From: Elusimicrobiota bacterium | GTDB taxonomy: Bacteria > Elusimicrobiota > UBA8919 | Direction: 5' to 3' | Length of the DNA stretch: 5,923 nt | Assembly (NCBI GenBank): GCA_003452965.1 | Contig: DMMW01000012.1 | Coordinates: 1-5,923, forward strand | Part shown: in pieces, positions 1 to 5,923 of the stretch | How positions within the stretch are numbered: position 1 is the stretch's first letter | Layout of the letters: every line of letters starts with the position of its first letter | Program-made: the position numbers and the translations under genes | The notes under the pieces: model-generated | Database searches by the model: none | What the model was told of the DNA's origin: nothing | What the model saw: the letters and a program-made list of their open reading frames with translations, nothing else

Positions 1-107
1 ATTTACAGGGTGAAAAAGTAAATCCCATAATATTACGTAAAAACGATGAATTCAAAGACCTCGCTGAAGCCATAAATAAACTATTAGTAAAATTTTTAGA
101 CAAATAA
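1..107 (+). CDS. C-terminal fragment of a probable HAMP-domain protein (5' end outside window)
   Basis: An open frame enters from the left edge (first complete codon at 3) and stops at the TAA at 105-107, leaving 34 residues. The readable part contains PIILRKNDEF followed by KDLAEAINKLL. This resembles the second half of a HAMP linker, where a basic-acidic 'LRK.DE' turn is followed by an amphipathic helix with 'LA.A.N.LL' spacing. HAMP domains pass signals from membrane sensors to cytoplasmic output domains. Here the protein ends about ten residues after the helix motif, so no methyl-accepting or kinase domain follows; it would be a short HAMP-ended membrane protein. The family call rests on only about 25 residues and could be wrong, since any amphipathic helical tail might look similar. 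That the frame is a real coding end is more secure: codon use matches the neighbours, and the next gene has its own promoter just downstream. Confidence 0.5.
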   Translation, partial: LQGEKVNPIILRKNDEFKDLAEAINKLLVKFLDK

Positions 108-162
108 TTCTCAAATACAATTATAATCCAATTCCGAATCATAAAAATTAAACGGTTCTACC

Positions 163-191
163 TTGCCTAAATTAAAAAAATATGGTAAAAT
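163..191 (+). promoter_or_regulatory. Sigma70-like promoter with extended -10 for the YfhO-family gene
   Basis: The -35 hexamer is TTGCCT (163-168), followed by a 17-base spacer and the -10 hexamer TAAAAT (186-191). TGG at 183-185 supplies the extended -10 TG one base before the hexamer. Matches to consensus are 4 of 6 and 5 of 6 with optimal spacing. The predicted transcription start, about 7 bases after the -10, falls at about 198-199, on or beside the ATG at 199. AT-rich DNA produces -10 look-alikes by chance, but the combined -35, exact spacing and extended -10 just before a gene make this the best promoter in the window. Confidence 0.6.
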
Positions 192-198
192 TTACATT

Positions 199-2277
199 AT
201 GAAAAAGTATATATTTGTTATTATTTTTTTTGCTTTTTTAACACTTCTATTTTTACCGAAAATATTTTTAATGTCTCATATGCCAATAACACCCGGTCTT
301 GGCGGTAGCGATATAACAGATTTAAATTACCCTTATAAACACATCTTGTCTCAATCAATAAAAAAATTTGAAATACCGACATGGTCAAATCTGACATGGT
401 GCGGATATCCATTGCATGCCGAAGGACAAGGAGGATTTTTTTACCCTTTAAATGTTATCATCTTTTTTATTTTTTCACCTGATATCGGATTCAATCTATC
501 AATTATTATAAACTTTATCCTATGCGGTTTATTCAGCTTTTTATTTTTTAATGAAATCGGGTTAAAAAGACTCGCATCAATTATTTCTGCAACAATATTC
601 TCGTTTTCCGGATTTTTTTTCTGTCATATCCAGCATTTAAATATGCTTAATTCAGTAATTTGGTTTCCTTTAATATTTTATTTCTTTGAAAAATATTTTA
701 AGACCGGAAAATTTAAATACATTATTTTTTCAGGTATTGCTCTTGGAATACAAATTCTCGCCGGTTTCCCGCAGTTTGTATATTACACCATAGTCCTTTC
801 TTTTTTCTATTTTATTTTTAACCTTAAGAAACTGCCTGTCTTGCGAGCAATTATATCTTTTTCTGCATTCATAATAATCGGACTTTGTATTTCTGCTATT
901 CAATGGTTACCTACGCTGGAACTGGTAAATTTTACTGCAAGAAAAACCGGTTTTGCCAAGGATGCCGCTAGATGGTGGTGGTCATATAATTTTAGCGATA
1001 TTATTACATGGATATTTCCTTTTAGTTACGGTTCACCTTACGATAACAGCTATATCAAAATGCATTCTATATTTTTTGAAAATTCATTTTTCTTTGGTAA
1101 AATTGCTCTAATAATTGGACTCTTCGGATTATATTTTAATCTAAAGAAATTCAAATATTTTGTTTATTTGATAATAATTACATTGATAATTTCTCTTGCA
1201 TCTTCGCTTGGTATAAATAAATTATTAGATATGATTCCTGGATTTGAACAATTCCGTTTACATCAAAGGACATTAATATTCGCAGTTTTTTCGATTTGCC
1301 TGTTTTTGGGACATTTCATAAATAAATTAAAAAGTGATTTCTTAAAAATATTGATTTTCATTTTAGTTATTATTGAATTACTTCTTTTTGCTCAAAAACA
1401 AAATGCCTTTTACAATAGAATAAGCTGGTTATCCACACCGCCTTCCGTAGATTTTATTAAAAATGATACCGACTTTTTCCGTGTGTGGAATATAAATTCA
1501 TTTAGCAAAGCTTCACAAATTGCTAACGGCTTTTCAGGAAACCTGATAACTTACTTTAACTATAAAAATTTTTTACAACCAAACTCAAATATTATTTGGA
1601 ATATTCCTGCGATAGAAGGTCATGGCGCTCTCCGCCCTAAAAGATTTTATGAAATCTGGGATAAAATGGTAACGAGCGGTATAGGTTTTGAAACATTAAG
1701 ATTCATCGGATTTGCCGGCGGAAAGTACATAATTACAACTTATAGCTTACTTCCTGATTTTGTTACATTTAGAAAAGATTTTGAGTTTTATGAAAATATG
1801 CCAACTATCAAGATTTACGAAAATAAATTATATTCAAGAAAAGTTTTTTTTGCCAACAATGCCATAGTTTTACCGGAAAACAGGATTATAGATAAATTAT
1901 TTGAGAAAAATTTTGACATTTTCAAAACCGTAATTTTGGAAGAATATCCCGATAATTTCCGATATGAAGGAACCGGGAGCGTCAATATCAAAAAGTACTC
2001 GGAAAAGGAAATAGAGCTTGAAACAGAATCTGACGAGGGCGGTTTTTTGGTTCTAAACGATACTTGGTATCCGGGTTGGGAAGCATATGTTAACGGTAAA
2101 AAGTTTAAAATATTCAAAGCAGACTATTTGTTTCGTGCATTAGAAATCCCAAAAGGAAATTGCTCAATAAAATTAGCATATAATCCAAAATACTACAATA
2201 TCGGCAAAATAGTCTCAATATTCACTTTTTTTTGCTTGATTTTTATTCTATTTTTTTATAGAATTATAAAGATATGA
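199..2277 (+). CDS. YfhO-family multispanning membrane protein (GT-C-like glycosyltransferase candidate)
   Basis: Integral membrane protein of 692 residues from the ATG at 199. A TTG at 163 in the same frame would add 12 residues, but it lies in the -35 box of the promoter and adds a polar stretch before the first membrane helix, so 199 is preferred. Neither start has a clear ribosome binding site. Helix 1 is at about 4-24, followed by a loop with D38 and D41 (G-G-S-D-I-T-D) and the family-like pattern W62...CGYP (68-71)...EGQGGFFYPL (75-84). About ten further hydrophobic segments run to about residue 400. A soluble region follows, with an ending typical of the family: YPGW at 624-627, AYVNGK, an aromatic-R pair, then a last helix at about 668-690. 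B. subtilis YfhO is linked to sugar modification of lipoteichoic acid; related proteins are taken to be polyprenyl-phosphate-sugar-dependent GT-C enzymes with an acidic residue in the first outer loop. Substrate here is unknown. The stop overlaps the tyrS start, so the two are probably co-translated. Confidence 0.82.
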   Translation: MKKYIFVIIFFAFLTLLFLPKIFLMSHMPITPGLGGSDITDLNYPYKHILSQSIKKFEIPTWSNLTWCGYPLHAEGQGGFFYPLNVIIFFIFSPDIGFNLSIIINFILCGLFSFLFFNEIGLKRLASIISATIFSFSGFFFCHIQHLNMLNSVIWFPLIFYFFEKYFKTGKFKYIIFSGIALGIQILAGFPQFVYYTIVLSFFYFIFNLKKLPVLRAIISFSAFIIIGLCISAIQWLPTLELVNFTARKTGFAKDAARWWWSYNFSDIITWIFPFSYGSPYDNSYIKMHSIFFENSFFFGKIALIIGLFGLYFNLKKFKYFVYLIIITLIISLASSLGINKLLDMIPGFEQFRLHQRTLIFAVFSICLFLGHFINKLKSDFLKILIFILVIIELLLFAQKQNAFYNRISWLSTPPSVDFIKNDTDFFRVWNINSFSKASQIANGFSGNLITYFNYKNFLQPNSNIIWNIPAIEGHGALRPKRFYEIWDKMVTSGIGFETLRFIGFAGGKYIITTYSLLPDFVTFRKDFEFYENMPTIKIYENKLYSRKVFFANNAIVLPENRIIDKLFEKNFDIFKTVILEEYPDNFRYEGTGSVNIKKYSEKEIELETESDEGGFLVLNDTWYPGWEAYVNGKKFKIFKADYLFRALEIPKGNCSIKLAYNPKYYNIGKIVSIFTFFCLIFILFFYRIIKI

Positions 2278-3434
2278 CTTTAGAAGAGCAATTATCTAAG
2301 ATAAAACGCGGAACAGTTGAAATAATTTCCGAAGAAGAACTGATAACTAAATTAAAAAGCGGCAGGCCATTGAGGGTAAAGCTAGGTGTAGATCCGACAT
2401 CTCCTGATATTCATTTAGGACATACTGTTGTAATTGAAAAACTTAAAACATTTCAGGACCTAGGACACCATGTTGTTTTCATAATTGGTGATTTTACCGC
2501 TAAAATCGGGGATCCCTCCGGTCGAAGTGCAACCAGACCTACCCTCGGCGAAGAAGAGATTTTAAATAATGCCAAGACATATCAGGAACAAGTTTTCAAG
2601 ATTCTTGATAAGGAAAAAACTGAAGTAATGTTTAACAGCCATTGGCTCTATTCATTAGGGCTTGACGGTCTTTTAGAATTAGCTAAACATTCAACGGTGG
2701 CTCAAATGCTTGCAAGGGCGGATTTTAACCAGCGGTACAAAGAGGGTAATGATATTACAATCCTTGAATTCTTATATCCGCTTCTAACCAGTTATGATTC
2801 TGTAGCAGTAAAAAGTGATGTTGAATTGGGCGGTACTGACCAAAAATTTAATCTTTTGATGGCAAGGAAAATTCAAAAAGATTACGGTGAACCTTCCCAG
2901 GTTGCAATAACCATGCCGATTTTAGAAGGCACTGACGGGATTCAGAAAATGTCAAAATCATACGGCAATTATATCGGTATTTCTGAACATCCATCTGAAA
3001 TATTCGGTAAAATAATGTCAATTTCGGATGAACTTATGTATAAGTATTATTTGCTTATAACTAATGAGAACTTGGATGAAATTAAAAAAGAACATCCGAA
3101 AAAGATGAAACAAAAATTAGCGAACATTATACTAACAAAATTTTATTCAAAAAATATTGCAGAACAATCTGAACAAGAATTTGAAAAAGTTTTTTCGGCG
3201 AAAGAATTACCTTCAAATATTGAAGAATTCAGAATATCGGAAAAAGAAATGAAATTATCAGAACTTCTTGTCAAATCAAAACTTGTTACAAGCAAAAAAG
3301 AAGCAGAACGGATGATTCAGCAAGGCGGTGTTAAAATAAATGAGCAAAAAGTTTCAGATGATAAAGTTATTAAAATTGAAAATTCAATATTAATTCAGGT
3401 CGGAAAAAGAAAATTTAAAAAAATAATTACCTAA
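2274..3434 (+). CDS. tyrS: Tyrosyl-tRNA synthetase
   Basis: Class I aminoacyl-tRNA synthetase of 386 residues that charges tRNA-Tyr with tyrosine using ATP, in the cytoplasm. The Rossmann catalytic core carries the HIGH signature as HLGH (47-50), preceded by GVDPTSPDI. The tyrosine-pocket stretch contains FLYPLL (166-171), Y174, D175 and then ELGGTDQKFN (184-193), which marks TyrRS rather than TrpRS. KMSKS is intact at 225-229. An S4-type RNA-binding domain occupies about 326-384 (SELLVKSKLV, then a basic Q-Q-G-G-V-K-I-N turn). Length and the HLGH variant fit the shorter bacterial TyrZ-like branch rather than the E. coli-type enzyme of about 420 residues. The ATG at 2274 sits inside the YfhO stop as ATGA, with only a weak purine stretch (AAAG) upstream, so translation is probably coupled to the preceding gene. 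No T-box or other leader can fit, because the upstream DNA is coding. All catalytic motifs are present and there is no sign of damage. Confidence 0.96.
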   Translation: MTLEEQLSKIKRGTVEIISEEELITKLKSGRPLRVKLGVDPTSPDIHLGHTVVIEKLKTFQDLGHHVVFIIGDFTAKIGDPSGRSATRPTLGEEEILNNAKTYQEQVFKILDKEKTEVMFNSHWLYSLGLDGLLELAKHSTVAQMLARADFNQRYKEGNDITILEFLYPLLTSYDSVAVKSDVELGGTDQKFNLLMARKIQKDYGEPSQVAITMPILEGTDGIQKMSKSYGNYIGISEHPSEIFGKIMSISDELMYKYYLLITNENLDEIKKEHPKKMKQKLANIILTKFYSKNIAEQSEQEFEKVFSAKELPSNIEEFRISEKEMKLSELLVKSKLVTSKKEAERMIQQGGVKINEQKVSDDKVIKIENSILIQVGKRKFKKIIT

Positions 3435-3436
3435 AA

Positions 3437-3451
3437 GTCAAAGTTTTTGAC
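3437..3451. repeat. Small perfect inverted repeat between tyrS and ilvC
   Basis: GTCAAA (3437-3442) and TTTGAC (3446-3451) are exact inverted repeats around a 3-base centre, starting two bases after the tyrS stop. As RNA this is a weak 6-pair hairpin rich in A-U pairs with no T tract after it, so it is a poor terminator. As DNA it is a 15-base palindrome in the leader of ilvC and could be a protein site or an mRNA end stabiliser. Chance is a serious alternative in DNA this AT-rich. Confidence 0.25.
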
Positions 3452-3466
3452 AGAACGAAAATTTAT

Positions 3467-3473
3467 AAGGAGG
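3467..3473 (+). promoter_or_regulatory. Strong Shine-Dalgarno of ilvC
   Basis: AAGGAGG lies 8 bases before the ATG at 3482, a near-perfect anti-Shine-Dalgarno match at standard spacing. It fixes the ilvC start and shows that this organism uses canonical ribosome binding. It is the only strong ribosome binding site in the window, in contrast to the three other starts. Confidence 0.9.
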
Positions 3474-3481
3474 ATAGTAAG

Positions 3482-4543
3482 ATGGCAAAGATTGATTTTG
3501 GCGGGATTATGGAAGAAGTTGTGACAAGAGACGAGTTTCCTTTGTCTAAGGCACAGGAAATCCTAAAAAATGAAGTTGTTGCGGTAATAGGATATGGTGT
3601 TCAGGGTCCTGCCCAATCGCTTAATATGAGAGATAACAAAATAAATGTTATTGTTGGTCAGCGGCCTGAAGAAAAAGTTTATTGGGATAAAGCCGTGGCA
3701 GACGGCTGGATACCAGGCAAAACTTTATTCAGCATTGATGAAGCCGTACAAAAAGGAACGATAATACAATTTTTAGTATCAGATGCAGCCCAAATGGCCG
3801 TATGGCCTAAAATACAACAATACATTACTAAAGGGAAGGCTTTATATTTTTCTCACGGTTTTTCTATAGTATATAAGGAACAAACAAAAATTATTCCGCC
3901 TAAAGATATCGATGTAATTCTTGTGGCTCCGAAAGGGTCTGGCACTTCAGTTAGAAGAAACTTTTTAAGTGGAAGCGGTATAAATTCATCTTTTGCAGTT
4001 TTCCAGGATGCAACAGGAAAAGCGATGGATAGGACTCTTGCTCTGGGAATAGCAGTTGGTTCCGGTTTTCTTTTCCCGACCACTTTTGAAAAAGAAGTTT
4101 ATAGCGATCTCACCGGAGAAAGAGGAACCCTTATGGGTGCATTAGCCGGTATACTTGATGCACAGTATGACCTTCTGAGAAAACATGGGCATAGCCCGTC
4201 AGAAGCATTTAATGAAACCGTTGAAGAACTTACCCAGAGTTTAATAAGACTGGTTGCCGAAAACGGTATGGACTGGATGTTTGCAAACTGCAGCACAACC
4301 GCCCAGAGAGGCGCCCTTGATTGGATGCCGAAATTCAAAAAAGCTGTTGAACCGGTTTTTAAAGAACTTTATGACAAGGTTAAGGATGGAAAAGAAACAG
4401 AGAGAGTGCTGAAAGCAAACGGTGCATCGGATTACAGGGAAAAACTTGAGAAGGAATTGAAAGTCATTAGAGATTCTGAAATGTGGCGTGCCGGTGCAGC
4501 AGTCAGGTCATTAAGACCCGAAAACTGGAAAAAGAATAAATAA
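3482..4543 (+). CDS. ilvC: Ketol-acid reductoisomerase, fungal/Bacteroidetes-like subtype
   Basis: NADPH-dependent, Mg-dependent enzyme of isoleucine and valine synthesis. It isomerises and reduces 2-acetolactate or 2-aceto-2-hydroxybutyrate to the dihydroxy acid. Length is 353 residues. The N-terminal Rossmann domain carries GYGVQG (37-42) and the cofactor-loop segment VGQR (58-61). The catalytic histidine is H125 in SHGF, and PKGSGTSVRR (150-159) follows. Metal ligands expected in the all-alpha domain are present as D209 and E213 (SDLTGERG) and E245 and E249 (NETVEEL), and the substrate-contact serine is probably S271 in CSTTAQRG. Several motifs differ from the usual bacterial class I form: GYGVQGPAQ instead of GYGSQGHAH, CSTTAQRG instead of ISNTAEYG, and a C-terminal SEMWRAGAAVRSLRPEN block. 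Those variants are typical of yeast Ilv5 and Bacteroidetes enzymes, as I recall them. It has its own strong ribosome binding site 47 bases after tyrS, and no other ilv or leu gene is adjacent here. The next gene starts 10 bases after its stop. Confidence 0.96.
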   Translation: MAKIDFGGIMEEVVTRDEFPLSKAQEILKNEVVAVIGYGVQGPAQSLNMRDNKINVIVGQRPEEKVYWDKAVADGWIPGKTLFSIDEAVQKGTIIQFLVSDAAQMAVWPKIQQYITKGKALYFSHGFSIVYKEQTKIIPPKDIDVILVAPKGSGTSVRRNFLSGSGINSSFAVFQDATGKAMDRTLALGIAVGSGFLFPTTFEKEVYSDLTGERGTLMGALAGILDAQYDLLRKHGHSPSEAFNETVEELTQSLIRLVAENGMDWMFANCSTTAQRGALDWMPKFKKAVEPVFKELYDKVKDGKETERVLKANGASDYREKLEKELKVIRDSEMWRAGAAVRSLRPENWKKNK

Positions 4544-4553
4544 ATTTAAAATA

Positions 4554-5923
4554 ATGCTTAGCAAAGTTTTTCTTTTTTGTATTATATTTATTTATATCGG
4601 TTTTTTGAATGCAGATTTTAAACCTATACCGTGGATATCTGAAGAAAATGTAACTTTCTTAACCAAGTGGGGAAATAAAGGTTCTCAAAATAGTGAGTTC
4701 TTACTGCCTAAAAGTATCGCTATAAATTCAAATGACGAGATATATGTAGTAGATACGGGTAACCGGTGTATTCAGAAGTTTGCATCAAACGGTAAATTTA
4801 TAGAAAAATATATCGGTAAACAAAAATTCGCATCTCTCAAAATAGCAAAATTTTCAACACCTGTCGGAATAGCAATTGACAACGTTGATAATATTTATAT
4901 AACCGATGTGGAATCCGAAAAGGTAAGTAAATTAAATCCTGAATTTTACTTAATTCGCGAATGGGATATAACATTTTCAAGATGGAGACCTATGGGTATC
5001 GCAATAGACGGATATGACAATCTTTATGTGTCGGATATAAGAAATCATTCTATCAGAAAATTCACAATAGACGGCGATCCTATAGCAAACTGGGGGAATG
5101 AAGGTATAGCAGAAGGAAAATTTAAATGGCCTCAAGGTATAGCCGTGGGTAAAAAATCAAGAATTTATATTGCAGACACTTTTAATAACCGTATTCAAAG
5201 ATTTACAACAAACGGCAGTTTTTTCTGCGAATGGGGATGGCTTGGTTCAAGAAAAGATGAATTTGTAACACCTCGGGCATTAACAACAGACTCTGAAGGA
5301 AGAGTATATGTTGCAGATACAGGTAATCATCGTATTTCTGTTTTTACGACTGACGGTGAATATCTTTTCAGTTGGGGTCGCAAAGGTAACGCTAACGGAG
5401 AATTCAAATATCCTCAGGGAATCGCGATAGACTCAACCGGAAATATCTATGTAGTAGATACTGATAACCATAGAATACAAAAATTCCAAGGTCCTTCTTC
5501 AACAAATATAGTTAAAAAAAGCAAAAAATCAGTATTAATAACAAATCTTGCAGTAGCGGATTTTTCATCTAAAAACGTATCTTCCAGTGATGCTTCAATA
5601 GTGGCAGATTTCTTAAGAACCGAGCTTGTTAATATTGGCAATTTTAATGTAGTTGAAAAAACAAATATGAACAAACTCTTAGAAGAAGCTGCTTTTCAAA
5701 ATACGGGTTGCACAACAACTGAATGTGCAATACAAATCGGCAAAATATTAAATGTCCGACAAATTGTTGTGGGTTCTTACTCAAAATTGGGAAATGAATA
5801 TTATTTAACTATTAATCTTGTTGAAGTTGAAAGCGGTAAAATATTAAAATCTCTTGATCATAAAGTAATGTCGCAAGCGGAAATAAGAGATACATGTAAA
5901 ATTTTGGCGTATAGGTTGATAGA
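4554..5923 (+). CDS. Exported NHL-repeat beta-propeller protein with C-terminal CsgG/TolB-N-like domain (3' end outside window)
   Basis: The frame is open from the ATG at 4554 to the window edge: 456 residues, incomplete. Residues 1-20 look like a signal peptide (K4, hydrophobic 5-18, probable cleavage after LNA at 20), so the protein is probably periplasmic or outside the cell. There is no lipobox cysteine. Six NHL-type repeats begin at about 52, 103, 146, 193, 240 and 287, each following P-x-G-I-A-x-D...IYVxD...N-x-R-I-x-x-F; the last four are spaced exactly 47 residues apart and are the most regular. Between most repeats comes a W-G...G-x-F strand. After a K/S-rich linker (about 315-326), residues 327-456 read as a CsgG/TolB-N-like alpha-beta domain: LAVADFSS, DFLRTELVNIGNFNVVEK, GCTTTECA, then VVGSYSKLGNEYYLTINLVEVESGKI. 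Such domains occur in envelope lipoproteins and assembly factors. No ribosome binding site is visible; the gene follows ilvC by 10 bases and is probably co-transcribed. Partner and substrate are unknown. Confidence 0.85.
   Translation, partial: MLSKVFLFCIIFIYIGFLNADFKPIPWISEENVTFLTKWGNKGSQNSEFLLPKSIAINSNDEIYVVDTGNRCIQKFASNGKFIEKYIGKQKFASLKIAKFSTPVGIAIDNVDNIYITDVESEKVSKLNPEFYLIREWDITFSRWRPMGIAIDGYDNLYVSDIRNHSIRKFTIDGDPIANWGNEGIAEGKFKWPQGIAVGKKSRIYIADTFNNRIQRFTTNGSFFCEWGWLGSRKDEFVTPRALTTDSEGRVYVADTGNHRISVFTTDGEYLFSWGRKGNANGEFKYPQGIAIDSTGNIYVVDTDNHRIQKFQGPSSTNIVKKSKKSVLITNLAVADFSSKNVSSSDASIVADFLRTELVNIGNFNVVEKTNMNKLLEEAAFQNTGCTTTECAIQIGKILNVRQIVVGSYSKLGNEYYLTINLVEVESGKILKSLDHKVMSQAEIRDTCKILAYRLI

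Noticed and set aside
97..127. Second promoter candidate: TAGACA (97-102) and a perfect TATAAT (122-127)
   Set aside because: The 19-base spacer is long, the -35 lies over the stop region of the upstream gene, and the 163-191 candidate is closer to the gene with better geometry. Perfect TATAAT is common by chance in such AT-rich DNA.
163..198. TTG at 163 as the start of the YfhO-family gene
   Set aside because: It has no ribosome binding site, coincides with a -35 box, and adds a polar 12-residue tail before the normal first membrane helix.
1815..2117. Minus-strand open frame of 100 codons inside the YfhO-family gene
   Set aside because: It is a shadow of a confident coding gene, with no ribosome binding site and no recognisable protein pattern. 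The same holds for the minus-strand frames at 221-412, 3853-4083, 4099-4338 and 5447-5674.
3437..3452. Rho-independent terminator after tyrS
   Set aside because: The stem is only six pairs, four of them A-U, and no T tract follows it.
4544..4553. Terminator or promoter between ilvC and the NHL gene
   Set aside because: Only 10 AT-only bases separate the genes, with no hairpin and no -35/-10 pair at proper spacing just upstream.
4703..5487. DNA-level tandem repeat array
   Set aside because: The periodic similarity, regular at about 141 bases (47 codons) in the last four units, comes from NHL repeats at the protein level; the nucleotide sequences have diverged and are not an independent repeat.
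1..5923. New defence system, mobile element, CRISPR array or tRNA gene
   Set aside because: No transposase, nuclease, reverse transcriptase or toxin-antitoxin motif, no regularly spaced direct repeats, and no tRNA-like cloverleaf could be found on either strand by eye.

Overview
The window is AT-rich bacterial DNA, densely packed, with every supported gene on the + strand. Codon use favours A/T and there are many A and T homopolymer runs. No rRNA, tRNA, CRISPR array, insertion sequence or phage gene is visible. The gene families and the promoter style (TTG-type -35, extended -10 ending in TAAAAT, very short 5' leader) resemble uncultured lineages such as Elusimicrobiota or Omnitrophota. That placement is a guess from gene style, not something the sequence proves.

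Layout from left to right: (1) the last 34 codons of a gene that enters from the left edge, probably the tail of a HAMP-type signalling protein; (2) a 55-base gap, then a sigma70-like promoter (163-191) directly in front of (3) a large YfhO-family multispanning membrane protein, best started at the ATG at 199; (4) tyrS, tyrosyl-tRNA synthetase, whose ATG overlaps the YfhO stop codon (ATGA at 2274-2277); (5) a 47-base gap with a small inverted repeat and a strong Shine-Dalgarno, then (6) ilvC, ketol-acid reductoisomerase of the subtype typical of fungi and Bacteroidetes; (7) only 10 bases later, a gene still open at the right edge that encodes an exported six-repeat NHL beta-propeller joined to a CsgG/TolB-N-like domain.

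Genes 3, 4, 6 and 7 look like one transcription unit: same strand, gaps of -4, 47 and 10 bases, and no convincing terminator between them. Their jobs do not form one pathway: envelope glycosylation, translation, branched-chain amino acid synthesis, and an exported protein. This looks like a housekeeping run rather than a dedicated system. I see no convincing new multi-gene system. The least ordinary items are the NHL plus CsgG-like fusion, which is easy to miss because it is cut by the window edge, and the near-leaderless promoter of the YfhO gene. No gene-free stretch exceeds 300 bases.
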